64,000 bases of DNA from contig QJPP01003499.1 in assembly GCA_003996215.1 (NCBI GenBank), forward strand, positions 103,353-167,352, given 5' to 3'. The notes under the pieces are model-generated. The model was not told the DNA's origin. It saw nothing but the letters and a program-made list of their open reading frames with translations, and made no database searches. This document shows positions 1 to 10,499 of the stretch, piece after piece. A program made the position numbers and the translations under genes. The stretch comes from Jaltomata sinuosa. Its lineage: Eukaryota; Streptophyta; Magnoliopsida; Solanales; Solanaceae. Within the stretch, counting starts at the first letter, position 1. Each line of letters opens with the position of its first letter.

Positions 1-3000
1 ATCTCTGCCAGCTACTACATGTGGTTGTCAGGGAGCTCAGCCTTCAGCTCCTAGAGGCGAGGGAGCATCCTATACGTCAGCTAGAAGACCTACTCTTGAC
101 CGTGGTTGCTTTCATTGTGGTGAGTTGGGCCACTTTAAGAGGGAGTGTCCACATAGGCAGGCAGGTAATCAGGGTCACCAGCAGACTAGAGCAGTGTCTT
201 TGACCCAGGTTCTACATATTCTTATAAGTCTGTGAGTTTTGCTTTGGGACTGGGTTTGACTTGTGATATCATTGTTTCCCCTATCTATGTTTCTACCCCA
301 GTGGGAGAGTCAGTGGTTGTGACTCATGTATATCATGACTATTCTGTTATTTTTGTGGGGTTACATACTTGGGTAGACTTGGTAATTCTGGACATGGCTG
401 ATTTTGATATTATCTTTGGTATGACCTGGATATCTCCTTATCATGTTGTGTTGAACTGTAACACCAAGACTGTAGCTCTAGAGATTCCGAGTAAGGATAG
501 ACTAGAGTGGGAAGGTGTGTACAGGCCTAAGCCAGTTAAGATGATATCGTTTGTCCGGGCTAGGAAGCTAGTGGGGAGGATGTGTCTAGCCTTCTTGGTT
601 CATCTCCGGGATGATAGTATGGAGTCTCCTCCTATTGAGTCAGTTCTAGTGGTTTTCAAATTTGTAGAGGTGTTTCCAGCGAACTTGCCTGGTATGCCTC
701 CGGACAAAGACATAGATTTTTGTATTGATTTGGAGCCAGGCACTCGTCCCATTTTCATTCCTCCATATAGAATGGCTCCGGCAGAGTTAAGGGAACTTAA
801 GACTCAGCTTCAGGAACTCCTAGATATGGGATTTATACGTCCCAATGCTTCACCTTGGGGGCTCCAATTTTGTTTGTGAAAAAGAAGTATGGTAGTATAC
901 GGATGTGCATAGACTATAGAAAGTTGAACAAGGTGACCATCCAGAATAAGTATCCTTTACCCCGGATTGATGATTTGTCTGACCAGCTTCAGGGTGCATT
1001 GGTGTTTTCAAAAATTGACTTGAGGTTGGGGTACCATCAGTTAAAAATTAGGCCTGAGATATTCTGAAAACTGCTTTTCAGACTCGATATGGACATTACG
1101 AGTTTCTAGTAATGTCGTTTGGTTTGACCAATGCACCGACAACATTCATGAGTTTGATGAATGTGGTGTTTAAGTCCTACTTGGATTATTTCATTATTGT
1201 GTTCATCGATGATATATTGATCTACTCTAAGAGTAGGGAGGAGCATGCTAATCATCTTCGTATTGTGTTGGATATTTTGAGGCGTCAAAAGCTTTATGAA
1301 AAGTTCATTAAATGTGAATTTTGGTTGACTTCTGTGGCATTCCTGGGGCATGTAGTGTCAGAAAAGGGGGTGATGGTGGATCCCCAGAAAATTAAGGCCG
1401 TCAAGAGTTGGATTCGGCCTAGCTCTGTGACTGATGTGAGGAATTTTGTTGGGCTCACGGGGTACTACCGGAGGTTTGTTAAGAATTTTTCTTCTATTGC
1501 TACTCACCTGACAAGGTTGACACAAAAGGAGTTATTGTTTGTGTGGTCTGACAAGTGCGAGAAGAGCTTCCAAAAGCTTAAGACTCTTTTGACCACAACC
1601 CCTATTTTGTCCATGCCGGTTGAAGGTAAAGACTTTGTTGTTTACTGTGATGCTTCACATTCTGGTTTGGGTGCTGTGTTTATGCAGGATAGGAATGTGA
1701 TAGCCTATGCATCTAGGTAGTTGAAGGTGCATGAGAGGAATTACCCGACTCACAATTTTGAGTTAGCAGCGGTGGTTTTTGCTTTGAAAATCTGGAGACA
1801 CTACCTTTATGGTGTCAAGTGTGAAGTATTCACAGACCATCGCAGTTTGCAGCATGTATTCACTTAGAGGGACTTAAATCTGAGGCAGAGAAGGTGGATG
1901 GAGTTATTGAAAGATTATGATGTGACCATTCAGTACCATCCGGGTAAGGCTAATGTGGTGGCAAACGCATTGAGCTGGTAAACTGTTAGCATGGGTAGCT
2001 TGGATTGTTTGGGGGCATCCAAACAACCATTGGTTAAGGAAATTCGGGCTCTAGAAGCCAAGTTCATGCACTTCGGTGTCTCACACCGAGGTGGGTTATT
2101 GGCCAGCATTGAGGTCAAGGCCACCTTCATAGAGGAAATAAAGGCAAAACAGTTTCAAGATCTGAAACTGGGCAAGTTGCGAAGTAAAGTGATATCCGGG
2201 GAGTCCAGAGATGTCATGTTAGACTCTGGTGGTGTATTGCATTTCAGGGAGAGGATTTGTGTTCCTCGGGTTGATGATATAATTCAGAAAATCTTGACAG
2301 AGGCTTATGGTTTGCGGTACTCAATTTATCCGGGTGTGACCAAAATGTATAGGAACTTGAGGCAGCATTACTAGTGGCCCAGGATGAAAAGGGACATAGT
2401 AGATTTTGTGTCCAAATGTCAGAACTGCTAGCAGGTGAAGTATGAACACCAGAGACCTGTAGGGCTACTTCAGAGGATGCCAATTCTAGAGTGGAAGTGG
2501 GAGAGAATAGCCATGGATTTCGTGGTGGGTCTTCCCAAGACTTTAGGGAAGTATGACTCGATTTGGTTCATTGTTGACAGGCTAACCAAGTCCGCTCATT
2601 TCATTCTGGTTAGGGCAGTTACAATTCACAGCAATTGGCTAAGATCTACATGAAGGAGATTGTGAGACTGCATGGGGTACTACTGTCCATCATTTCAGAC
2701 AGGGGTACGCAGTTTACTTCTAAGTTCTAGGGTAAGTTACATGAAAAGTTGGGTACACAACTCACCTTTAGCACAACCTTCCATCCTCAGACTGATGGTC
2801 AGTCAGAGAGGATGATTCAGGTATTGGAGGATATTCTGAGAGCATGTGTAATAGACTTCGGTGGTCATTGGGACCAGTTTCTACCGTTATGCGAATTATC
2901 GTATAATAATAGCTACAACTCCAGTATCGATATGGCACCGTTCGAGGCCCTGTATAGGAGAAACTGCAGATCACCATTTTGTTGGTTTAAGGAGGGTGAT

Positions 3001-3624
3001 GTGAAGCATCTGGGCGTAGACTTAGTGAAGGAAGCGCATGAAAAGGTAAGGGGCATACAAACCAAGTTGTGTGTTGCTAAAAGCAGGCAGAAGGAGTATG
3101 CAGATTGTAAGGTCCGGGACATCGACTTCCAGGTTAGTGAGCATTTATTGTTAAAGGTATCACCCATGAAAAGGGTTATGCGGTTTGGTAAGAAGGGAAA
3201 TTTTATCCCTCAGTTCATCGATCCATTTGAAGTGCTTGAAATTGTAGGGCCATTGGCTTACAAGTTAGCACTGCCACCTAGTTTGTCGGGCATCCATCCG
3301 GTATTCCATGTTTCCATGCTCATACAATACCATGGGGATGGGGACTACATCATCAAGTGGGATGAGGTACTTTTTGATAAGGATCTCCGTTATGTGGAGG
3401 AACCGGTTTTGATTCTTGCTCGGGATGTCCGGAGATTGAGGACAAAGGTGATTGACATGGTGAAGGTTCAGTGGAAGCATTATCCAGTTGAGGAAGCCAC
3501 TTGGGAAACTGAGAAGGACATGTGGGACAAGTACCATCAATTGTTTGAGGATTCAGGTACTACACTTCCTTCCTTTTATTTTCGTAATTTTGGGTTTGAT
3601 CGTTCGGGGACGAACGATGGGTAA
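1..3624 (+). pseudogene. Element A gag-pol remnant
   Basis: This is the decayed polyprotein of a chromovirus. The gag zinc knuckle is intact (C-F-H-C, then H and C; 107-148). About 245 bp is missing near position 200 relative to element C, joining the knuckle region directly to the protease Asp. RT has the FIDD active site at 1202-1213. RNase H follows around 1640-1960. Integrase keeps its second Asp at 2698 and its Glu at 2806, 36 codons apart as in the D-D-35-E family. A chromodomain-like tail with VQWKH and ATWE motifs ends at 3624. Breaks: a shift at about 862 (one G lost from a G run), a shift at about 1062, TAG at 1718, 1865, 2372 and 2429, a shift near 2625 and TAG at 2728. Most of the TAGs replace CAG or TGG. 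Confidence 0.9.
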
Positions 3625-4002
3625 ATTGGTATTTGTTGTAATGATTGGATCCGTCATTATAGGTAGACTAATCGTGCTAAGTTTTAGAGTTAGAAAACTC
3701 TGGGTTTGGGAGTTTGAAATTCTAGGCTAGGCTAGCCTCGGCCGGTTTTAGAGTGAGGTAGAGTCTAGGTAAATCTGGGTAAAAATGGGTTTAGGTGTCT
3801 TGGATTGAGCAAGTTTCCCATATAGACAAGACATAAAAGAGTCCGAGGAACTTTTTCGAATCGCATTTGAGTAAGTAGAACTCCCGGAATTGAGTTTGAC
3901 GTGAAGGGGTTGGTTCGGGATGTCGGGGGAAATAAGTGTGTTGTGAAATGGCCAAAACTGGCAAATTTTTGGACTTTTTGCCCATGACGAGTGCTGTCAC
4001 GC

Positions 4003-4145
4003 GTGATAGCGGCCATCGCTATAGCGGTAGGAATTACCGCTATAGCGGCGGTCAAAGGGTGGTCAACCCACTTAAGACTGCTATAGCGGCAGCCTACCGC
4101 TATAGAGGGAGTGCTATAGCGGAGAAGGGACCGCTATAGCGGGCT
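4003..4145 (+). repeat. Palindrome cluster CCGCTATAGCGG in the A LTR
   Basis: The 12-mer CCGCTATAGCGG is its own reverse complement. It occurs exactly at 4037-4048 and 4131-4142. At least four near copies lie in the same 140 bp, for example CGCTATAGCGG at 4017-4027 and CTATAGCGG near 4081. Similar clusters occupy the same relative place in the C and E LTRs. They could be binding sites for a dimeric protein or hairpin-forming sequence; neither is shown. Confidence 0.85.
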
Positions 4146-4529
4146 GAGGGGTTTTTAATGCAGAAACAACTCTAAAAACATTCTGTTTTCACAAGTTTGT
4201 TTTGGAGAAGGGCTGGGTAATTTCCAGGTGATTTTCTTCATTATTTCGTCAAAAATCTTCCCAAAGACCAAGAACGCGAGAGGAATCCAGAACGCGGGAA
4301 TGCTCGGTTTGAATAGAGCTTGGATCATTTTGAGGTAGGTGATGGATTATGATTTTCTGTGAATGTGTATAATAATGTACTCATGTCTAAGTGATTGTAT
4401 GCATTACATTGCTTAGGGAAATTGTGTGGAATATCTAGGTTTCCTGTTTACAGTCGGTGATTGAACGATTTACTTGTTGGTTTTACAAGTAGTGTGTCTG
4501 TTCATATATTGACTATGGTTTTTGATATT

Positions 4530-4685
4530 CGAATGGCTCAGGTACCGCGCCTGGTACAGGAATAACACATGGTAGGCATAGGTACCATGCCTAGTATGGG
4601 TATAACACATGGTTGGCCCTGGTACCACGCCTGGTATGGGTATATCATTTGGTTGGCACGGGTACCACGCCTAGTATGGGTTTAC
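4530..4685 (+). repeat. Four ~40-bp tandem units with GGTACC...GGTAC hairpin, A LTR
   Basis: Each unit reads roughly GGTTGGCTCGGGTACCACGC followed by CTGGTACGGGTATAACACAT. The core GTACCA-CGCC-TGGTAC can fold as a 6-bp stem with a 4-base loop. The same array is in the C, E and G LTRs with small changes, so it is an old family trait and not a local expansion. Confidence 0.8.
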
Positions 4686-5680
4686 TTTATAGAATCTTGC
4701 ATTGTTTCATTGATTTTTGTATTGCATTGGTTGATATTGGTTTCGTGAGTGGACCGGGTTATTTTACTAAATGTGATACTTGATATTGGTTTCGTGAGTG
4801 GATCGGGTTATTTTACTGAATGTGATACTTGATATTGGTTCCGTGAGTGGACCGGGTTGTTTTACTGGATGTAATACTTGGTATTGGTTTCCTGAGTGGA
4901 CTGGGTTGTCTAGTTAAAGGTGCTATTGTTGGTGGTCTTTGAGTGGCTGGAAACTTGTTAAACTGCTGTGTAGGTCTTTGTTTAGGCCGGGTTGAACAAT
5001 TACCTTTGGTGTGGTCTATAGGGATTCCAGGGTGTGTCCGGGCTAGACGGAAAGGATTTTTATGGTTACATGTTGGTGGATTAGAACTGTAAAAGATGGA
5101 TTCATGCAGTAACAAGCCAGGTAGAGACTTGTAGTCTAGATGTGCCTGTGATTATTGTTGCATGTTTTCCATACTCTTTACTTGATATTGTTGTACTAAT
5201 TATATACTATTTACTTGAAAACTGGCTGATGATCCTACCAGTACACAGTGGTGGTGTACTGATACTGCATTTGTCTTTCTTTTGGTGAGTACAGGAAATC
5301 TACCAGCGACTGAGATGCGACCTCGCATCTAGCACCGACGATTTCTGACTTTCAAGGGTGAGCTGCTTGATTTGAGCTACCTTGGGTTATCTTTAGAGTT
5401 TCAGTCTAATTGTTTCGGACTTAAAACTATTTCAGTTTATCTTTTGAGGTTGCATCCCCGTACTCTAGATTTGGTATTGATGTTTGGTACAATGACTTTC
5501 AGTTCCTAGGTGGGATTTTTCGCAAGATTATATAAATGATTAGTTTTGCTTATTTTGATTTCTAGTTTACATTTATGCTTGCTGGTTTTAGGCTGTTAGT
5601 CTAGACAAAGAGTAGGACTCTATTGGTTCGCTCATCCAGGGGTTGGGTGGGTGCCACTCAGGACAGGTTGGGTCATGACA

Positions 5681-8600
5681 CTACAGGTGGTCGTCAGGGA
5701 GCTAATCCTTAGTCTTCAGCTCCTAGAGGCAAGAGAGCATCCTATACGTCTGCTATTAGGCCTACACTTGACCGTGATTGCTTCCATTATGGTGATCTGG
5801 GCCACTTTAAGAGGGAGTTCCCACTCAGGCAGACATGTAATCATGGTCAGTAGCAGTCTAGAGTGGTGGTCCCGGCAGGTAGAGGTGGTAATGGTAGAGG
5901 TTGTCCACAGGGTGGGCGAAGTAACTTTCAGAGAGGCTGGGGAGACAGAGGGAACGGCAGCACGGGTAGAGGTACAATGCATCTGGCCCGGGAAGTTGCT
6001 CGGATTGATAATCGAGCTCATTTCTATGCTTTTCCAAGAAGGACCAAGGTGGAAGCCTCAGATGTGGTGATCATAGGTACCATTCTTGTCTTTGAGAAAA
6101 TGGCTTCGATATTGTTTGATCCAGGTTCTACATATTCATATGTATCTATGAGTTTTGCGTTGGTTCTGGAATTGATTTGTGATATCCTTGATTCCTTTAC
6201 CCATGTTTCTACCCCGGTTGGAGAGTCGGTGATTGTGACTTATGTTTATTCAGGATATGGTTGATTTTGATATTATCTTGGGCATGACCTGGCTGTCCCC
6301 TTATCATATTGTGTTGAACTGTAACACCAAGGTTGTGGCTCAAGAGATTTCGGGTAAGAATAAAGTAGAGTGGGAAGGTGTGTACAAGCCTAAGCCAGTT
6401 AAGGTCATATCATTCGTTCGGGCTAGGAAGCTAGTGGGGAGAGGGTTTCTAGCCTTTTTGTCTCATATCAGGGATGATAGTGTGGAGTCCCTATCTATTG
6501 AGTCAGTTCCAGTGGTTTCTGAGTTTCTAGAGGTGTTTCCAGCAGATTTGCTTGGTATGCTTTCGAATAGGGTTATAGACTTCTCTATTGATCTGGAGCC
6601 AGGCACTCTTCCCATTTCCATTCCTCTGTATCGTATGGCTCCGGCAAAGTTAAGGGAACTTAAGACTCAGCTGCAGGAACTCCTAGATAAGGGATTTATC
6701 CGTCCCAGTGCTTTGCCTTGGGGTGCTCTGGTTTTGTTTGTAAAGAAAAAGGATGGTAGTATACAGATGTGCATAGATTATAGGCAGTTGAACAAGGTGA
6801 CCATCCATAATAAGTACCCTCTACACTGTATTGATGATTTGTTTGACCAATTTTAGGGTGCATCGGTGTTTTCGAAAATCGACTTGAGGTGGGGATACCA
6901 TCAGTTAAAGATTAGGCCTGAGGACATTCCTAAGACTACTTTTCAGACTCGGTATGGGTATTACGAGTTCCTAGTAATGTCGTTTGGTTTGACCAATGCA
7001 CTGACAGCATTCATGACTTTGATGAATTGGGTATTTAAATCGTATTTGGATTCCTTCGTGATTGTGTTTATCGATGATATTTTGATTTACTCCAAGAGTA
7101 GTGAGGAGCATGCTAATCATCTTCGTATTGTGTTGGACATCTTGAGATGCCAAAAGCTTTATGCGAAGTTCACTAAGTGAGTGTTTTGGTTAACTTTAGT
7201 TGCATTCTTGGGGAATGTAGTGTCAGAATAGGGGGTGATGGTGGATCCCCAGAAGATTGAGGAAGTCAAGAGTAGGGCCCGGCCTAGCTCTGTGACAGAG
7301 ATGAGGAGTTTTGTTGGGCTCGCAGGGTACTACTAGAGGTTCGTAAAGGGTTTTGCATCTATTACTACTCACCTGACAAGGCTGACACAGAAAGATGTAC
7401 CATTCGTGTTGTCCAAAAAGTGCGAGGAGAGTTTCTAAAAGCTCAAGACACTTCTGACCACGGCTCTTATATTGTCCTTGCCGGTTTAAGGTAAAGACTT
7501 TATTGTTTCCTGTGATTCTTCACATTCTGATTTGGGTGCTGTGTTGATGCATGATAGGAATGTGATAGTCTATGCATCTAGGTAGTTGAAGGTGCATAAG
7601 AGGAACAACCCGACTCACAACTTAGAGTTGGCACCAGTGGTCTTTGCACTCAAGATTTGGAGACACTATCTCTATGGTGTCAAGTGTGAGGTGTTCACCG
7701 ATCATCGCAATCTGCAACATGTGTTCACTCATAAGGATTTGAATTTGAGTCAGAGTAGGTGGATGGAGTTATTGAAGGACTACGATGTGACTATTCAATA
7801 CCCTCCGGGTAAGGCTAATGTGGTGGCAGATGCATTGAGCCGGAAGACAGCTAGCATGGGTAGTTTGGCTTGTTTCAAGGTGTCCAAACGACCACTAGCA
7901 AGGGAAATTTGGGCCTTGGAGGCCAAGTTCATGCACTTGGGTATTTCAGAACAGGGTGGGTAGTTGGCCAGCATTGAGGTCAAATCCACGTTCATAGAGA
8001 AAATAAAGGCGAAATAGTTTCAGGATCCAAAACTGAGTAAGCTTCGAGGTAAGGTAATATCCAGGGAATCCAGGGACGTCACGTAAGACTCCGATGGAGT
8101 GCTACATTTCATAGAAAGGATTTGTGTTCCTCGGGTTGATGATATAATTCAGAAAATCTTAGCAGAAGCTCATAGTTTGTGGTACTCAATTCATTCAGGT
8201 GTGACTAAAATGTACAGGAACTTGAGGCAGCGTTACTGGTGGCCCGAGATGAAAAGGGACATAGTCGACTTTGCGTCCAAATTTGAAAACTGCCAACAGG
8301 TAAAGTATGAAAATCAGAGAGCTGCAGGACTACTTCAGAGGATGCCAATTCCAGAGTGAAAGTGGGAAAGGATAGCCATGGACTTTGTGGTGGATCTTCC
8401 CAGGACATTGGGGAAGTATGAATCAATTTGGTTCATTGTTGATAGGCTGACCAAGTCCGCTCACTTCATTTTGGTCAGGGGAGATTTCAATTCGCAGCAA
8501 TTGGCTAAGATCTACGCAAAAGAGATTTTGAGATTGCATGGGGTGCCACTGTCCATCATTTCAGACAGGGGTACGCAGTTCACCTCTAAATTTTGGGGCA

Positions 8601-9476
8601 AGCTACATGAAGAATTAGGTACACAACTCACTTTTAGCACAACCTTCCATCCTCAGACTGATGGTCAGTCGAAGAGGACGATCCAGGTATTGGAGGACAT
8701 GCTGAGAGCGTGTGTGATGGACTTCGGGGGCCATTGGGACCAGTTCCTACTATTGTGCGAATTCTCGTACAATAATAGCTACAACTCCAGTATTGACATG
8801 GCACCATTCGAGGCATTGTATGGGATCGGTTGGGTGGTTTGAGGAAGGCGATGTAAAGCCTCGGGGCGTGGGCTTAGTAAAGGAAGCACAGGAAAAGGTA
8901 AGGGGCATTCAGACCAAAATGCTAGCTGCCCAAAGCAGGCAGAAGGAGTATGCAGATCGCAAGGTCTGGGACATGGAATTTCAGGTTGGTGAACAGGTAT
9001 TGTTGAAAGCTTCACTAATGAAAGGAGTTATGCGGTTTGGTAAGAAGGACAAGCTTAGCCCTCGATTAATCAATCCATTTGAGGTTCTTGAGATTATGGG
9101 GCTAGTGGCTTACAAGTTAGCATTACCGCCTAGTTTGTAAGGCGTCCATCTGGTATTCCATGTATCCATGCTTAAGCGATACCATGGGTGTGGGGACTAC
9201 ATCATAAAGTGGGATGAAGTGCTTTTTGATAAGGATCTTCATTATGAAGAGAAACCAGTCTTGATTCTTGCTCGGGATGTCCGGAGGTTGAGGAAAAAGG
9301 TGATTGATATGGTAAAGGTTCAGTGGAAGCATCATCTGATTGAAGAGGCCACTGGGGAAACCGAGAAGGACATGCGGGACAAGTACCCTCATTTGTTTGA
9401 GGATTCAGGTACTACCCTTTCTTTCCTTTATTTCTGTAATTTCGGGTTTGATCGTTCGATGATGAATAATGGGTAA
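5681..9476 (+). pseudogene. Element B gag-pol remnant
   Basis: This is decayed chromovirus gag-pol. The zinc knuckle at about 5775-5815 has lost two Cys ligands (second Cys to Tyr, last Cys to Phe). The protease DPGS lies at about 6119. A deletion near 6250 removes sequence between the protease and its distal ILGM motif. RT keeps FIDD at 7067-7078. Stops include TAG at 6854 (CAG in siblings) and TAA/TAG codons around 7200-7580. In integrase the zinc-binding region has one Cys changed to Phe. The catalytic Glu is Lys at 8672-8674, as also in element E. About 14 bp is lost near 8823, shifting the frame. In the chromodomain-like tail the key Trp of ATWE is Gly. The reading stops at 9474-9476. 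Confidence 0.88.
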
Positions 9477-9488
9477 ATTGTTATCTAT

Positions 9489-9714
9489 TGTAATGATCGG
9501 GTCCGTTGTTACGAGTAGTCCAATCGTGCCAAGTTTTAGAGTTAGAAAACTTCGGGTTTGAGAGTTTTAAATTCTGGGCTAGGCTAGCCTCGGCCAGTTT
9601 TGGAGTGAGGTGGGGTCTAGGGAAATCCGGGTAAGGATTGGGTTAGGTGTCTTGTTTTGAGCTAGTTTTCCACGTAGCGAAGACATAATGTAGTCTGGGG
9701 ACTTTTTGGAATCG
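9489..9714 (+). repeat. Truncated 3' LTR of element B
   Basis: Starts TGTAATGATCGG directly downstream of B pol and aligns with the first ~225 bp of the A and C LTRs, including the GCTAGGCTAGCCTCGGCC stretch at about 9578-9595. Similarity ends near GGAATCG at 9714. The rest of the LTR is gone, so no target duplication can be checked. Confidence 0.8.
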
Positions 9715-9937
9715 AAATATGTAATTGAAATTGAAGAGATAACTAAACTTAAAGAGTAAGCTGAACATGAAATTGAAATATGTAACTGATGCAATGACCC
9801 AGTAGATAAGCATTATAGTTAATGCAAGTTTTTCTTTCATGAATACATTTCTTACGGTAATTGTATTTTAATCGATTTCATTTACTTTTTCCCAATTTTT
9901 CATTGTTTACTCGATCTACCATTCATATTAAGATTGG

Positions 9938-10050
9938 AGGTATGCTTTAATGGCTGAAGATACACCAAGTAAAAGATTTACGAGAGGTATGCTTTAATGG
10001 CTGAAGATACACCAAGTAAAAGATTTACGAGAGGTATGCTTTTAATGGCT
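9938..10050 (+). repeat. 47-bp tandem duplication, third copy partial
   Basis: The unit AGGTATGCTTTAATGGCTGA... occurs at 9938-9984 and again, unchanged as far as I can read, at 9985-10031. A third copy begins at 10032 and diverges after about 18 bases. The unit carries an ATG GCT GAA GAT reading that leads into the gene fragment below, so the duplication copies a possible start region. Confidence 0.9.
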
Positions 10051-10370
10051 AACTATGCACCTTCTTTCAATTTGGGTATTTCTTAAGAAAATACAAATGT
10101 AGGATCTGTTGCTGCTGCTGCTCAAGTGAAAAAGCCAGTACAAGAGTTTAGATCCAAACATAGGAATGATCCAATAAAAATTGCGGAATTATTGAAGCAA
10201 AGAGGCACAAAAAAATACGACATACATCCTTCACCAACTTCCAATAAAGGTGACAAAGCAGTAAAAAAAGGAAAGCTAAAGATATTGCATCTGCTAGCAA
10301 GAATTTGGAGGAAAAGTTCGAAAAAGCTTATGAATCTGAATCTGGTAGAGAAGATGGTAGATTTGTATTT
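9950..10370 (+). pseudogene. Unrecognised decayed coding fragment, Lys/Glu rich
   Basis: I do not recognise this gene. From an ATG in the 47-bp repeat, a reading with KRFTRG then runs through a stop at about 10083 into KKPVQEFRSKHRNDPIKIAE (10128 on) and a basic, hydrophilic stretch. After a likely frameshift near 10275 another frame gives NLEEKFEKAYESESGREDG. The charged composition and frame continuity look like former coding sequence, perhaps captured by a DNA transposon. It ends in AT-rich tandem repeats. There are no neighbouring exons I can support. Confidence 0.3.
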
Positions 10371-10499
10371 TGTACAAAAATTTATTGTATTTGTATTTCA
10401 TCGATTCAACACAAATACATGTTGTTCTACCTCCCCACACGAGAATGTATAGACATTCTCTAGACAAATGCAAATTCAAGTGTCTTTCTGACTGCTATT

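Larger units (their letters stand above)
1..5680 (+). mobile_element. Element A: Ty3/Gypsy chromovirus, 5' part outside window
   Basis: This is a Tekay/Del-type Ty3/Gypsy retrotransposon entering the window in the middle of gag. It keeps the gag zinc knuckle, protease, reverse transcriptase, RNase H, integrase and a chromodomain-like tail, followed by a complete 3' LTR that starts TGTAATG and ends GACA. The order and motifs match element C, whose boundaries are proven by a target duplication. The DNA directly after the LTR is gag sequence of a second copy (element B), so A probably inserted into B. Several stops and frameshifts make it defective. Confidence 0.9.
3637..5680 (+). repeat. 3' LTR of element A (2044 bp), lacking the LTR intron-like segment
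   Basis: The LTR begins TGTAATGATTGG and ends GGTCATGACA, matching the ends of the C LTRs. It is about 230 bp shorter than those, and most of the difference is one clean gap at 4266/4267. There the C LTRs carry 346 bp bounded by GT and AG. The LTR holds a palindrome cluster and a 40-bp tandem array, listed separately, then a candidate acceptor-like tract near 5290. The outer end joins gag sequence of element B directly. Confidence 0.88.
5681..9714 (+). mobile_element. Element B: sibling chromovirus, interrupted 5' and truncated 3'
   Basis: Directly after the A LTR, sequence resumes in the middle of gag (C coordinate about 17246) and runs collinearly to the end of pol, then into 226 bp of LTR starting TGTAATGATCGG at 9489. 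The LTR match to C fades at about 9714 and is replaced by unrelated AT-rich DNA. The simplest reading is that A inserted into B in the same orientation, with CTACA (5681-5685) as its target duplication. B's missing 5' part would then lie upstream of the window. Confidence 0.8.
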
